Source: Pocillopora verrucosa (lineage: Eukaryota > Cnidaria > Anthozoa > Scleractinia > Pocilloporidae). Taken from it: 64,000 nucleotides of DNA. Made by a program: the position numbers and the translations under genes. The DNA lies in assembly GCF_036669915.1 (NCBI RefSeq), contig NC_089312.1, positions 13,017,805-13,081,804 of the forward strand, written 5' to 3'. The notes beneath the pieces are model-generated. The model worked only from the letters and a program-made list of their open reading frames with translations, did no database searches and had not been told where the DNA came from. Shown piece after piece: positions 23,845 to 35,567 of this stretch; the stretch's first letter is position 1; each line of letters begins with the position of its first letter.

Positions 23845-24731
23845 AGTGTTCAGGCAGGTCGGGACTTTACATGTCTTTCAATCCTAACAGTCCTATGGAT
23901 CAAATGAAGGCATTGGAAGCCATGGAGCCATTTACTAGTAACTTACACAAATGGATGTACAGGGACAAATTAAAGATCAATGATGACAACACTCAATTTC
24001 TTGTAATCAGATTGAGACAACAGTTGCTGAAAATTGATCACTGTTCAGTCCATGGATATTAAGCCAGTTTAAGCAGTGCATAATCTCGGTGCCTTGTTTG
24101 ACTCACATTTTTCTATGTCGACCCATATTTCTAAGTCTCGTAGTGCGGCATTTTTCTGGTTATATACCATATTTACCCATATATGCGCCCATGTATAATA
24201 AGCACCCCGATTTTTGACCAAATTTTCATTAAAAAAAGTTTTCATAGCAAAAAACACATTAATTCTTACTACAATATTTATTGAGATAATAATACTTACA
24301 TTACAAAAACTTCAAAATTACTTAAATATGTACCAGTAACTAACTTATTACAAAAGGTTGAAAACGATAACAAACAGCCTTGCAAAAAAACCTTCGAAAT
24401 TGGACTTTGAGTCTGACTGAAAAAGAATTAAGTTTAAAATTTTATTACTTACTTTTAAAGCCCTCCATGGTATGGCACCTAGTTACATTATTGATTTAAT
24501 TAACATTAAGACAAATATGCGGTATTTGCTGCACACAAATGAAGGTGTTTGTTTAAAGCATCCCTCAAGAAAAATGAAAAAGTCATTTAGTGACAGATCT
24601 TTTAGTGTGGCTGCACCCACTTTATGGAATGCTCTTTTTGCTAATCTTCACAGCATCAAATGCATATCAACTTTTAAGTCATGTCTTAAAACTTATCTTT
24701 TTCAATTAGCTTTTAATAGTTCTTAGATCTG

Positions 24732-24769
<38 letters not shown>

Positions 24770-24920
24770 TATAAATGATGTGATTTATTATCTCTGGAAT
24801 TTATTGTGTATGTCTAACAATAGTATAGTTTAGGTAACTTATTGTTGCAATGCGCTTTTGATCACCTGGCATGTTAAAAAGCACACTAGACATTTAACAA
24901 ATTATTATAAATAAATAAAT
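23845..24920 (+). pseudogene. CR1/L2-like non-LTR retrotransposon 3' part, interrupted
   Basis: The first half (23,845-24,164) reads NPNSPMDQMKALEAME, LHKWMYRDKLKINDDNTQFL and, in shifted frame, STHISKS, from the thumb region of a CR1/L2-like RT. The second half (24,425-24,726) resumes with FKILLLTFKALHGMAPSYI and ends in FSVAAPTLWNAL and STFKSCLKTYLFQLAF, the normal C-terminus of such proteins. About 260 bases between them are foreign sequence (see 24,165-24,424) and occupy the place of roughly 80 residues. The 3' end has a (TA)n run at about 24,736-24,766 and an ATAA-rich tail. Confidence 0.68.
24165..24424 (-). mobile_element. pogo/Tigger-like DNA transposon end fragment
   Basis: Begins with ATTTACCCATATATGCGCCC and CACCCCGATTTTTGACC, a terminal style common to pogo-like elements. 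On the minus strand the inner end reads SDSKSNFEGFF, similar to the acidic DFEGF C-terminus of pogo/Tigger transposases. Only one element end is present, embedded in the surrounding non-LTR copy. The assignment is from motif memory. Confidence 0.4.
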
Positions 24921-24925
24921 TATTA

Positions 24926-25310
24926 ACACTTCAAATACCGTCTTCTCTTACAAGCAAAAGTGAAAATAAGCTTGATCCTTGCTCTTCAGAAAGAAGCTTT
25001 GATAAAGCCATGACATCTGCTCTAAACCCTGAGCAATCACTGTTAGACCTTATGAAGGCCAATTTAGCCAAAACTGTTTATTTGAAAAAAGCATTGTTAT
25101 CTAGTGCAGAGGAGGAACTATGCAAAGCTACTCACACAAATGATGCCCTCAAGCCTCTCTCCTCTAAACAGTCCAGGCTCTGTTAAAATTGTCACAAGTC
25201 TGGACATACAAGACCAAAATGTTCTTCCTCTTCTTCCTTCCCATGATGCTTGTGGTTTAAGAAACAGGCACCTGGAGCTGAAACAAAAGACACAGGAGCA
25301 GCAAATATGA
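24926..25310 (+). pseudogene. Gag-like fragment with a CCHC zinc knuckle containing a stop
   Basis: An open frame from about 24,926 reads SSLTSKSENKLDPCSSERSF, then ALNPEQSLLDLMKANLAKTV and LLSSAEEELCKATHTND. It ends in C-*-N-C-H-K-S-G-H-T-R-P-K-C (25,180-25,223), an exact C-x2-C-x4-H-x4-C spacing in which one of the two x positions is a TAA stop. This is a nucleocapsid-type knuckle from a retroelement gag. It adjoins the 3' tail of the preceding non-LTR copy, and I cannot name its clade. Confidence 0.55.
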
Positions 25311-26160
25311 ACCCAATCATAAAAAGAACAGTGTGATGCAGAATCAAAGCTGAAAGTGTTTTGCAGATCCCTCTCAAAGGTGTCCACTTGGTATTTTTGC
25401 AATGATGTCTCCCAGACTAAAAGTCTGCAATTTAATCAAGTAAAGTGACTGCATTTCCATGAAATGGAAAGGTTCCTGGATTTGATGCCAGCAAGGACTG
25501 GCAATTGCCAATTCTGATCAAACAGTACCAAAAAGAAACGTTGATACTTATTTGAATAGCAGTGTAGATCACTGCTCTTCATTGTGTTTGTAACAAAAGA
25601 GCATACTCAACTGCACTGGCATGACTGTCAACCACTGTGTGTATGTTGTATTTCAAATTTGGTCATGCTGTATTATGCAGGGTCTTCTAATGAATTTGTA
25701 CATTTCACATGCTGTTCAACACTGGCATTCAACATTTTGTTATGTAATTTCACAAACATTCTTGAATGGTCTTCTTGAAAACAGATTTTATTTCTCAGTT
25801 TAATCCCAACAACATGGATTAATATTTTCTCCAAATATCTTAATTCATGCAACCTTTTCCATATTTTCTCACAGCTTGAGTTAAAACAGAAACCACATGG
25901 TCTTGCAACAAACAAGTTCATGATTTGCATATTGAATCAAAAAGCCAATAAGTGAAGTAAATTCTTGTTTTACAACGATTGCTATCCCTCCTTCCCTGTC
26001 TTTTTATTTCTACTTATTGTTTAGTTTTACACTAGATAGCCACACTTCTTGTGATATGTACTCTGCTAAGTTTTCTGCCGTGATACTGCAAATCACCTCG
26101 CCAATTTCTACTTCAATTTCATTTATTGCAAACAACTGGTGCTGTTAAAGAAATTGTTGA
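25311..26160. other. Intergenic, nothing recognised
   Basis: No supported frame, no clear repeats. Confidence 0.3.
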
Positions 26161-26167
26161 TCTGATT

Positions 26168-26860
26168 AAAAACAGTACATACATGTATTTAGATGTGGTG
26201 AGTATGGTGGTTGGTAGATCAACTCAATTCTACATCTTTTGAGCATATCTTGCAACAATGGCTCAATGTGACAGGCAGGGTGAAATCCAAAATTATCAAT
26301 CACCACATCCATCAGTTTCTCCCCACTACAGTGTTGTGTCCCATTAGGGAAGCACTTTCATTTGCCCATTCTTCCTGTGAGGCATCACCAACAAAATTAA
26401 ATGATCTAACCAAGTTGATCAACATTGAAGGATATTGAAGTAATCAACCCCAACAATTTGTGATTTCCCTGTTGTTTTGACGACACTTGATTCATCAAAG
26501 AAATGAAGCTTGCTGGCTGGCTGGATATCTCAATACCTTTTGAAGATATTCATTTTGCCTATCTAATGCACCTGGCTTTCCTGCTTCAAGTGGTTGATAT
26601 GTTTCTTTCTGAAATCTACTCTAAGTCATCCATATTGCGAGCAAATCATTATATATAATTTTCAATTTATATAAACTTCAATGTAGTTAAGAACATCTGT
26701 GTCAGTTTTAGGCTCAGCAAAATAAGCTTGTGGTATACAAATTGACAAATTTGCTACATTGAAACTTCTTACAACTCTTCTTACAAATGTATGGCTGGTC
26801 TTAACCTCTCTTGTAATAGTAAGCCTTGGTGTTTCAAATCCAATTACCATTCATGCTCAA
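26168..26860 (-). pseudogene. Tc1/mariner-superfamily transposase relic
   Basis: On the minus strand the helix-turn-helix side reads LTITREVKTSHTFVRRVVRS and FAEPKTDTDVLNYIE (26,850-26,662). After stops comes KLHFFDESSVVKTTG (near 26,500), holding the first catalytic Asp. At 26,310-26,281 VIDNFGFHPACH holds the second. The end (26,235-26,168) reads LIYQPPYSPHLNTCMYCF. In related proteins the residue after NTC is the catalytic Glu; here it is Met, so the copy is dead by active-site loss as well as by stops and frameshifts. Terminal inverted repeats were not identified. Confidence 0.72.
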
Positions 26861-26908
26861 GAGAAGGTTTTGCTCTCCCATTATAACATATAGGCCACCC
26901 AAACATGT

Positions 26909-27241
26909 TTTGATGCTACTCTGGTTTAAAAACTAAGTGAATGTAACCGAAGAAGTTACAATTCATAGACCCATCATAGCCTTCATCAGGGGTGATCTAA
27001 ACACTGCAACAAGAGGTCCTTTCATACAATCACTAATTTGCTGCCTTTTTTCCGATGAGGTGTAAATAGGCAACAGGAAGTAAGCTGCCATCGTCATGAT
27101 TCAAAGGAGCGTGGGCAGAGTTAAAATGCGAAGCTTCCAAACAAAGGTGCTGCATGGTGGTAATGCCAAAATGTTGGATCTATGAACTGTAACTTCTTAG
27201 GTTACATTCATCAAATCTTTAATCCAGAGTAGCATCAAAAC
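26909..27241. mobile_element. MITE with long terminal inverted repeats
   Basis: The left end GTTTTGATGCTACTCTGG and the reverse complement of the right end agree for about 53 bases with 5-6 mismatches, and similarity continues more weakly for another 15 bases. The inner 190 bases are unique and non-coding. The flanks carry CATG on both sides with a 1-base offset, so the target duplication is uncertain. It lies 50 bases beyond the N-terminal side of the mariner-like relic, but its ends do not look like mariner ends. Confidence 0.7.
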
Positions 27242-28744
27242 CATGTCTGATTGTCCACCTGGTTGCCATGTGAACTTTAATATATATAAGCCACTGTTTG
27301 TGTTTTCATGCCACTGTATGTTTAATGCAGATATATAACATATTTTTACCATTCAGAATTTAAATACCTAAAATGTAATGGCTTCACATGGATTACATGT
27401 AATTGATTCTTTTTCACTAACATATTTCCTAAAAATTAATTTCTGGCTGCAATGAACAACTCAGAATTCTTCCTACTTTATTTAAAACAAGGTGTCTAGT
27501 TTGCATGCAGTGATTTCAAATGGTCTTACTTTGCCCTTCACGTGTCAAAAAAGTGTCAAATTTGTCAAAAAATTTTGGTTTGTGGAAACAGTAAAAGCAC
27601 TTTGCACTGTTATAATTTACAGGAAAAAAACATCACAGAAAGTTAAGACAGACACAAAATTTTGACAATGTGCCCAATATTTGTAATTTGCACTAGTTAC
27701 AACTTTGCACTTGTGTGCAAACTTGAACTTGTTTTTAGCCAATCAAAAGAATGTACTTTTTTCATGTACTAGTAAAACTAGTATGAGATCACTTTGACCT
27801 GAAATTAACTTCAAAGTGTACCACTGGTGTGATTCACTTGGAAGCTGAAGTGCTATAATGAGGCAATAGAAAACCTTTCTGTACATACCCTCATCTTAGC
27901 TCAAAGGGAGTTGAGAGAAAGTGCAAAAGTAATGCAAACCAGAGAGACAGTCAGGGATTTGTATTACTTTCAAGAATCCTCCCAGCCCCCCTAGTGCTTG
28001 GATGAGAATATATGAATGTGGAAAAAGTTCTTTATTGCTTTTGTAAACATTTATCTCCAAAACATGACCATTGAAGGAAAATGTTTTCAAACTTGTTAAT
28101 TTACTCCTTGACTGATATAGATTTTCTCAATACATGCTTTTGATGACAGCACTTCCTGTGAGAAAATCAAATTGTGCATATGACTAGACATAAATTAATA
28201 AAAATTCAGGATATAAAAAATCATAGCTAGGTTGAAATTTGTGGCTAGTGCCAGCACTGTATGAACGAAACAATTCCAGCTTTCAATCCTTGTAAATTTG
28301 ACAGAAAAATGCCAAAATGCTTAAAATGTAAGATTCCTAGAGAAGAGAACTTCAAGAGGAGTTTAAATTAAAAATGAATGCCACTATGGTTGATTTTTGT
28401 GCATCCTTTTCTGTCTTTGCATGAGCTCCCCAACAAGGTCAGGTCACAAGAAGGTGCTTTGTGTGGAGGGAAGGGGGGGGGGGGGGAAGGAAAGATAGCT
28501 AAACCCCAAATAAAATTTGCCAAATCTTTCTCCTTATCTGATATTTGTTATTTGTACTTGTACTTACTTTCATGCATCAAAACTGTGTTTACATATTTAC
28601 ATCCAAACTCCATAGATACTAATGAGGGTACTCATATAACTTATCTTCATTATTTCATAAATTGTATCATGGCATTGTTTAAGTATTTTATCTACTCTGT
28701 TGTGATTTGTATGTATCATAAATCTCCTCAAGATCACTTAGGAG
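27242..28744. other. Intergenic, nothing recognised apart from a poly-G run
   Basis: A G-run at about 28,475-28,488 lies in otherwise AT-rich DNA. No coding signal. Confidence 0.35.
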
Positions 28745-29060
28745 GTCCTCATTGACATATAGTAGTTTGGATTTTATAGATTCTCTCAATTTCTGTAAAT
28801 TTGTGGAAAAATTTGAGATTGCTGGTCACATAGTTGATTCAGAACAAGGACCATCAGTGGACCTCACCCAGACTCAAAAGTGTCAACATTCTGAGAAAGC
28901 ATTAACCAAGTGTTACAAATGAAATTTATAAATCCTTCTGAGAGTATAATAGTTTGGATGGTAAAAGATCTCTCAATTTGTCAAATTTTCAGAAAAATAT
29001 CAGACTGCTGGTCATTTAGTCATTTCAAAACTTTGACCAGCTCCTACATAACCAGAGTGA
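28745..29060. repeat. Diverged tandem duplication, about 200-base period
   Basis: The block starting TAGTTTGGATTTTATAGATT (28,763) recurs from TAGTTTGGATGGTAAAAGAT (28,950). Both contain TCTCAATTT, then AAATTT.., then GCTGGTCA and a GACCA about 100 bases along. Similarity is around 70 percent by eye. Confidence 0.45.
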
Positions 29061-30796
29061 ACAGTGAATGCATATTCGACAAAATATAGCTTCAATCTAA
29101 CCTCAATCATTATAAATGTTTTTTTTGAGATACAATTGTTTCCCTTTTGTGCCCATTTCAACTAATTTTTGTGACCTTTAAAGGTTGTGAGATCAAAAGT
29201 TTGTTTTTCTAGCTGAGGTTTTTATAATCTCAATTACAAACTCCATTTCTTTAGATGCTGATTTCCATATTACCACAATCTTTGAATGCTGATTTATCTG
29301 TGAATAGAAAAATTTCAGCCAGAGAAGAAGCAGTTTCACCTATTAGATGTCACCTGAAACATACTTTCGCAGCCATTTTGAATTCTTGCTTACCATTTCA
29401 AAATCATGTGACCACATACATGTAGCTAAAAGGTCTATTACATAAAAAAACTCATAATTCAATGTCTAATTGTTAAAAGGCTATTGAATAACTTCTTTGA
29501 AACCTATTGCACTTTAGTACACTTCTGCAACCATTGAGATCCACTCAGCATACCTTCAAAGTAGACCTATGGTGCAGAATTACTGTTGATATGCAATTTC
29601 ATCTCACACTAGATACACATATGCACTGCGAACCTACTTTTCTTGTAAAAGGCAATCTCAGCAACCATGATTTCTACTCACTAACATTAACCTGTTCAAA
29701 TGGTGATGAAAAAAAAAGGTGCAGTGTACGGCCTTACACCAAAACTGTCACGTTTTCATAATGCAGATGGCTCTCGTGCAGAGCCAGTGATAACTATTAA
29801 GATCATGACAACATGTTCCTTGTCCATCTTTAAGGATGTTGTAAGCTCAAACTGAGCTCTATACCTTTCAACTCCTCAACCTACACTCATAATACACTTG
29901 TGTTCCCTTTGGAAAGACTTCTCACCTCCAATTCAAAATTCCCTAAATCCCGGGCACGGACAACAGATGCACATGCGTGTGAGTGCTAATGTTAAAACAG
30001 CTCATAAGCTCTTCTGTTATGGCAAGAATTAGAATATTTGTGGAGATAAAAATTTAGGTTTATGAAATATAAGATGACTCACCCCGTTTGGCTCACCAGG
30101 TGTCCGAACTTTCCACGAGTTTCGCCTTCGGCCACAAACACCGTAAACAGGAGGGAACTAAGCATTCGATCTCACTCGATATAATTTTCGCTTCGAGATC
30201 TTCGTTCGCTCGTGGTCGTCCCTACTTCATTACGGCCCTACTACCACTAGCTAAAACACTTACGGCATCACATGTTAAATTTAAATGTTCCCTAAGTCAT
30301 CAGTTAACCGAAGCACAAGACTTTCAAGATAAGAGGTGTACACGTTCCATGTGAACAAGCCTCTAACAGTTTTGAAATATGCTGAATTTTTCATAAAAAA
30401 TAGCCCATCCTTCGAGTTAAGATTCCCAGCGTTTCTTTTGCACAATCAATTAGAGATTTATCAAAAGAATACTGCGTACATTGTGCTTATACTACTGTTG
30501 TGACTTATACTAACCTCACAAAACCGCATGTCAGCAACTAGATTCGCACCGGTAAAAAAAGGTAGTTCCCAGACCCCTCTCATCATTTAAAATCAGCAAG
30601 GGCTATTAGGTTTGATTGGGACTCGAGAAACTGAGCGTAAATCTATTCAGTCACAAATTTATATGCCCCCACTTTTAACTCGCTAAAATAAAGAGATCCT
30701 GTTTTAAACATTTACTCTAAAAGCTTTAGCGGGCCTTGTAAGTTTTTATGATTATCAGGAGCTTCAGGTCACACCACAATGCAAAGCTTTAAATAC

Positions 30797-30798
<2 letters not shown>
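29061..30798. other. Intergenic, no gene recognised
   Basis: Around 30,080-30,360 base composition turns more GC-rich and a plus frame stays open (88 codons from 30,088), but no domain, splice pattern or homologue is evident. Confidence 0.3.

Positions 30799-30869
<71 letters not shown>
30799..30869. repeat. (GATA)n microsatellite
   Basis: About 17 tandem ATAG units with no interruption. Confidence 0.95.
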
Positions 30870-33440
30870 CATATATCTATGTAAAAAATTTGAAAATACA
30901 TTGAAACAATAAAAAGTACTTACCAACAAAAAGCTGCTTTCCACGAATACTGTGCCCAAAAGAACTTGTTTTGATGAGCCCTTTAAACAGCCCGAGGGAC
31001 TCTACTTGTCTAAAGTCGCCGGGAAACTGCTCCAAAGTGTGGCGCTACTGTAGGTAAAGCCATTTTTATAATAGGCTTTTTACATTAGTGAAACTGCGAG
31101 TTTGTTGTAAGCAACATAAGTTAGACTTCTCGTCCACCACTTGTTCATCTCTGACGTCGAACTAAATCGTAGCCCAAAGTAGCCTCGTTGTCTCTTACAG
31201 TCTCCTGCTAAGCTTAGTCCTGCTTCTTTGTGCCAGGAAAATTCCAAGCTCTTCTGTATGAATAGTTAGTTCATTAATACTCAAAAAGGCGAAAAGGCTA
31301 ATTAAAAACCACGTTGAGATGGCAACAATGATGTAGGCTCTTTACCGTTTTCATTAGTATACAGGATTCAGTTTTGCTTATAGTGCACTGAGCAGGCGCG
31401 AAATTCGTGGAGAGCGCGTAATTTCAACCATTAGTTGTTTGAAAGTTATTAAATTTTTTCGATTACCTTTAAAATTGAGATACATTCCTCTTCTTTTTTA
31501 GACAATTCTCTGTGATCTTTTGGTGCTGAGCAAGTTTCCGTCCACACTAACGGCAACAGCTCTTTTGATGTTTTTTCGCTTTTTTTACTGCTCCATTATA
31601 GCAAAGGTGGCATCGGATTAGTTTTCGATTTGCCTTTGATCGATTCGACAACTTGCAACGATTTTTAAGTTTGATGTCATTGGTACCATCATGGAGAACA
31701 ACTCGGTCCGGCGAATGCTCCAGGTTGGCTTTGAGGTAGTCCTACATAGATTTTTTAATGGCCCTAGAGAATAGTTTGACCACTATTCTATAGCCGAAGG
31801 TTTTTTCTAGCTTTATTATGGAGTCTCCAATGAACATGGTTACACATGTGACAGCCAAAAACCAATTTCCCTTCCAAATCGACCAAACGAAACGAAGTGA
31901 AGTCATTCAAATCAAAGCGATTGCTATAAATAAATGAAAAGTTATAGGTTATCACGATTATAGCTAAAGAAATCGACAAACGAGGAAAAAAAAACGAACG
32001 GCAAAAGACACTTACAAACGTTGTACGAGATCCGTGTCAACTGGCAAATTAAGGACGATTTACAGCGACGTAAAGCGATCGATGGAGACGGTTAAAACGG
32101 TTAGGTGGTTTACACAGTTACACGGTAGATCCGCGGTGAAGAACTAAAACACGCGACATAAACAAAGGAAAATTATACAGGAAAAAATAACAGAATATTG
32201 ATGAAAGTTATGTGTGTAGAACAAAAGGCCTGAATAAAATGTGACAATTTGTACAGATACACCAATCGAATTTTTGGCGGCAACAGTACTGCAATTATCG
32301 AAGACCTTGTTATTGGACTGTGTCCCATCCTCATTGTTCCTTTCTTTTCGTGTTTTATTCTTTTTGTTGCTAACAACTTTTCATTCGTTGCACATCTATA
32401 CTGCCAGAGGATATTTTTGACTTTTTGTCATTAATTGGATCTGTTTATTCTGCCACTGTTAGATCTGTTTGACGTGTTAGATCGACTGGCACCTGGCATT
32501 TGGTTGACTGCTTCTCTCCAAAAAATTACAAGGCAGATGAAAGGGGATAAAACCTTTCAGCAACTTATCTTTAGTTTGCCTCTCTCAAAGATGAAATTAA
32601 ATCGCGTAGACTGTTCTTCTCGATTTGCTATTCCTACAATTCACCTGAGGACTGCTCCTGAGAGTCTTTAGATGAGCCCAAATACTCTTAACTTTTCCTT
32701 CTGGTGAAGCCAGCTTCTCTTGAATTTTATGTCTTAGCCGTTGAACTTTTCCTGCATGGCCGCGTCCCCCTCAGCTTTATTTGAGGCCTGGCTTTATTCC
32801 AAAAGAACTCTATATGAACAAGATAGTAGCTAGTAAGAAGTAACTCATAATAATGACTTCATACATTCAAAACCTGTAGAGATTTGATTTAAAGATGTTC
32901 TTCGTTTGGAACAAATTTCCAACGGGCACTAAAAGTGCGAATTCTTTTAACACTTTTAGACTTAGGTTGATAAATTTAAGTTGATAAATTTTTTACTTCA
33001 GTTATTCTCTTTAGCATTTGTTTTTTTTATATTATTTGTTTGAAATGTTCCAAAATTGCTGATTTTAAAAGTATACATAGGCAATATGTTTTTTTGTGGA
33101 AACAGCAAAAAACAGAAACTGATTGGAAGATCTCAGTTTTGAAAAGGTATGTGTAGAAAGGTATACTGACTTCTAATAGATCTTTTGTTAAAAAATTTGT
33201 TCACAAAGTGAATTATGATGTGCCCAGCTTACCATCGACATGAAAAATTCGATATAAATATTCAGCGGAAATTTTGGAGAAACATTCCAAGAATGACCTT
33301 TTGACGATGATGATGACTATACTTCGAGCCTTAAAAAGTACATCCGTCTTTGCACAATTATATTTAGTGGAACTGGCCACGGTTAACAGTTTGAGCTGTT
33401 TTGATTGAGTGAGGTCAATATCTGCATTTATAAAAGTCGT
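30870..33440. other. Intergenic, nothing firmly recognised
   Basis: Two stretches look repeat-derived (31,530-31,700 and 32,030-32,130) but lack clear ends. Short open frames at 31,788-31,979, 32,249-32,434 and 32,435-32,671 have no recognisable domain. Confidence 0.3.
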
Positions 33441-34860
33441 CTAAATAAAGCCTCTAATACACAAGAATAATTCATGGAATCCAGTATTTAAGATATACAC
33501 GAATATACTGGCAAGTGATTTATAGAAGCGACGGTATCTATTGTCCAGATACCTTTGATGTGCTGTTGACATGTATGAGTTGAATTCCCTCACGAGCTTA
33601 CAAAACTGCGGTTTTTGGTTGTTGGTTACTTTAAAGGTGAAATGAATATCTCCTGCCATTCCTCATTAATGCGTCTAAACACAAGCAAAAACTTCATCGG
33701 CGACAGTGCAGAGGATGATTATTTTAGAGAATTAAAAATAATGGTTTGGTCTGCAGTTTTAATCTTGATGTATAGATTTCGCCAAGCCTAAAAGCGTGAG
33801 GTGCTCTCTAGTTGCAACCGTTCCTCAATGAGAAGAACATCGTTATTGATGAATATGCATTTTACTTCTCTAGGCATCGTTCCTAAAAAAATACACAGAC
33901 ACACAAACAGCGGAACTGTCGCCCGAAAGGGTTGAAAATGAGAGAATTTCGATGGCCGACCTGCTCCCTGAAAAAATCAACCCTATCCTTCTGCTGTCAA
34001 GGTCCCTAAAAATTATTTCAAGATAACTTCAACTCTTAACAGAATAAGCTCCTTTTGCCTCTGTGTTTTGGTTTCTAGAATCAATAACATCATCATCTAA
34101 AATGAAACAAGTGCATGTTCAAGAGGCAGGAAAAAGTTCATCGACTGACGATAAAATGTTCAAGAAATTAAGACAAGATTTGAATTCGGGGAGGATGCAC
34201 GTAATATTCACGGGAAAGTATCCAGCGTTTAAGAATAGCATATGACTACTTAAATAGACAAAATTAAATGAAAGTGAGGAAATATTCTATTTATATGACA
34301 TTCTGTTTATATGACAAGAAAAAGCGTACAGGGAAATCATCTTTAAAAGTGATTTTCCGCACTCACCTTCGGGAATATGAGATGAACGAAAGCAAGAATC
34401 ATATCATAGTTTGGTCATTACCTGAACTCATCCTCTGCGTATTCTACGACACAGACCATCTTTTCTTGGAAAGAATGGAGTAATTTATTCAATGGTCAAC
34501 ATGTCTACGTGTTCTGATTGTTATGAAAATGAATAAATTAGCATTGAATGTTGTTTTGTTATATTCTTACTACACTGAGTCATTTTTCAAAAATGCTGGT
34601 TGTCCATTTCTATATTTTTGATTTAAGTGACGGCCCTTTACTATAACTATAACTTTACTATAGTGCGTTGGAAAACTATTTTATGTTTAAAAGGCCAGCC
34701 AAATGTTTCAACTCTGTTGTCACGTTAATAAGAACAAGCGACCATCCGGTATAAACAGCTGATCAGTCTGACGAATATTTCTCACTGAGCTCATTAAATT
34801 TTTTAATGTCTCTACGGTCAAATCAGAAGTACTATCATATAAATTTCTTAAGTCTATCTT
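33441..34860 (-). other. Scattered coding-like segments on the minus strand, unassigned
   Basis: Two minus-strand stretches look exon-like. About 34,860-34,720 reads DLRNLYDSTSDLTVETLKNL followed by MSSVRNIR, with an AG just upstream. About 33,620-33,441 follows a CAG and reads FCKLVREFNSYMS and FYKSLASIFVYILNTGFHEL, ending at TAG. Both are rich in amphipathic helix. They may belong to a minus-strand gene, possibly a distant relative of the downstream array, but no splice chain can be built with confidence. Confidence 0.2.
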
Positions 34861-35466
34861 AGAGTGATAATGTAGAACATTTCAAAAGCTAAAGAACAAC
34901 AAAATGAAATAGTAGCTAAAGAAAATTTGGGGGAAGAAAAGAGAAATAAATCATAGTCTTCGATCAATGCTAAAAACATCTGTGATATTCAACATGATCG
35001 ATATCCTTAGGTTGTTTTCTTGCGTAATAATGGCGATTAAGAACTACAGAAAGTGATACATAGGCTACAGGCATAAAAAAGATGCCGTAAAGACTTCGGG
35101 ATCATGCACCTCGCAAAGCCAGAGGAAGTTATTGGCAAAATCTAGTATGATACTAGAATTCACTTGAGCACTTTTTTCCAGGATGAAGGCTCCAATGGTT
35201 AAATATATCGAGATAACACACGAGATGTACTAGATAAAGATTGATGATCGTCCTTGCCGTAAATCCCCTTACACATACTGTCTTTTTCCTTGCGCTGTAA
35301 CACTGCAGGATACTGCCACCGACACGGACAAAAGAGTCTAAAGGAACTCAATTCACCTGTTTAACCGGATCAAAGTTCTCATAACGGAGGGAAATGACCC
35401 ATTTAGTCTCCAAGAACCTGTAGGTAAATAGGGTCTAAATTTAAAATTTTACCAAGACATAATGAG

Positions 35467-35474
35467 TATATAAG
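35467..35474 (+). promoter_or_regulatory. TATA box of gene A
   Basis: TATATAAG 101 bases before the ATG of gene A. Genes B and C have a TATA box at 98 and 101 bases before their ATGs. Confidence 0.7.
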
Positions 35475-35567
35475 ATTGCCTAGCTCGATTTGTCTCAGTA
35501 GAACCTTATTTCACTGACGAATAGAGTTAACTATTAAAGTTTTTGCCAAGGCTTATACCCTCAAACG

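Noticed and set aside
28378..28755. 125-residue plus frame
   Set aside because: It runs through a poly-G tract and shows no domain or splice context.
30799..30869. CRISPR-like regular repeat
   Set aside because: It is a continuous 4-base microsatellite without spacers.
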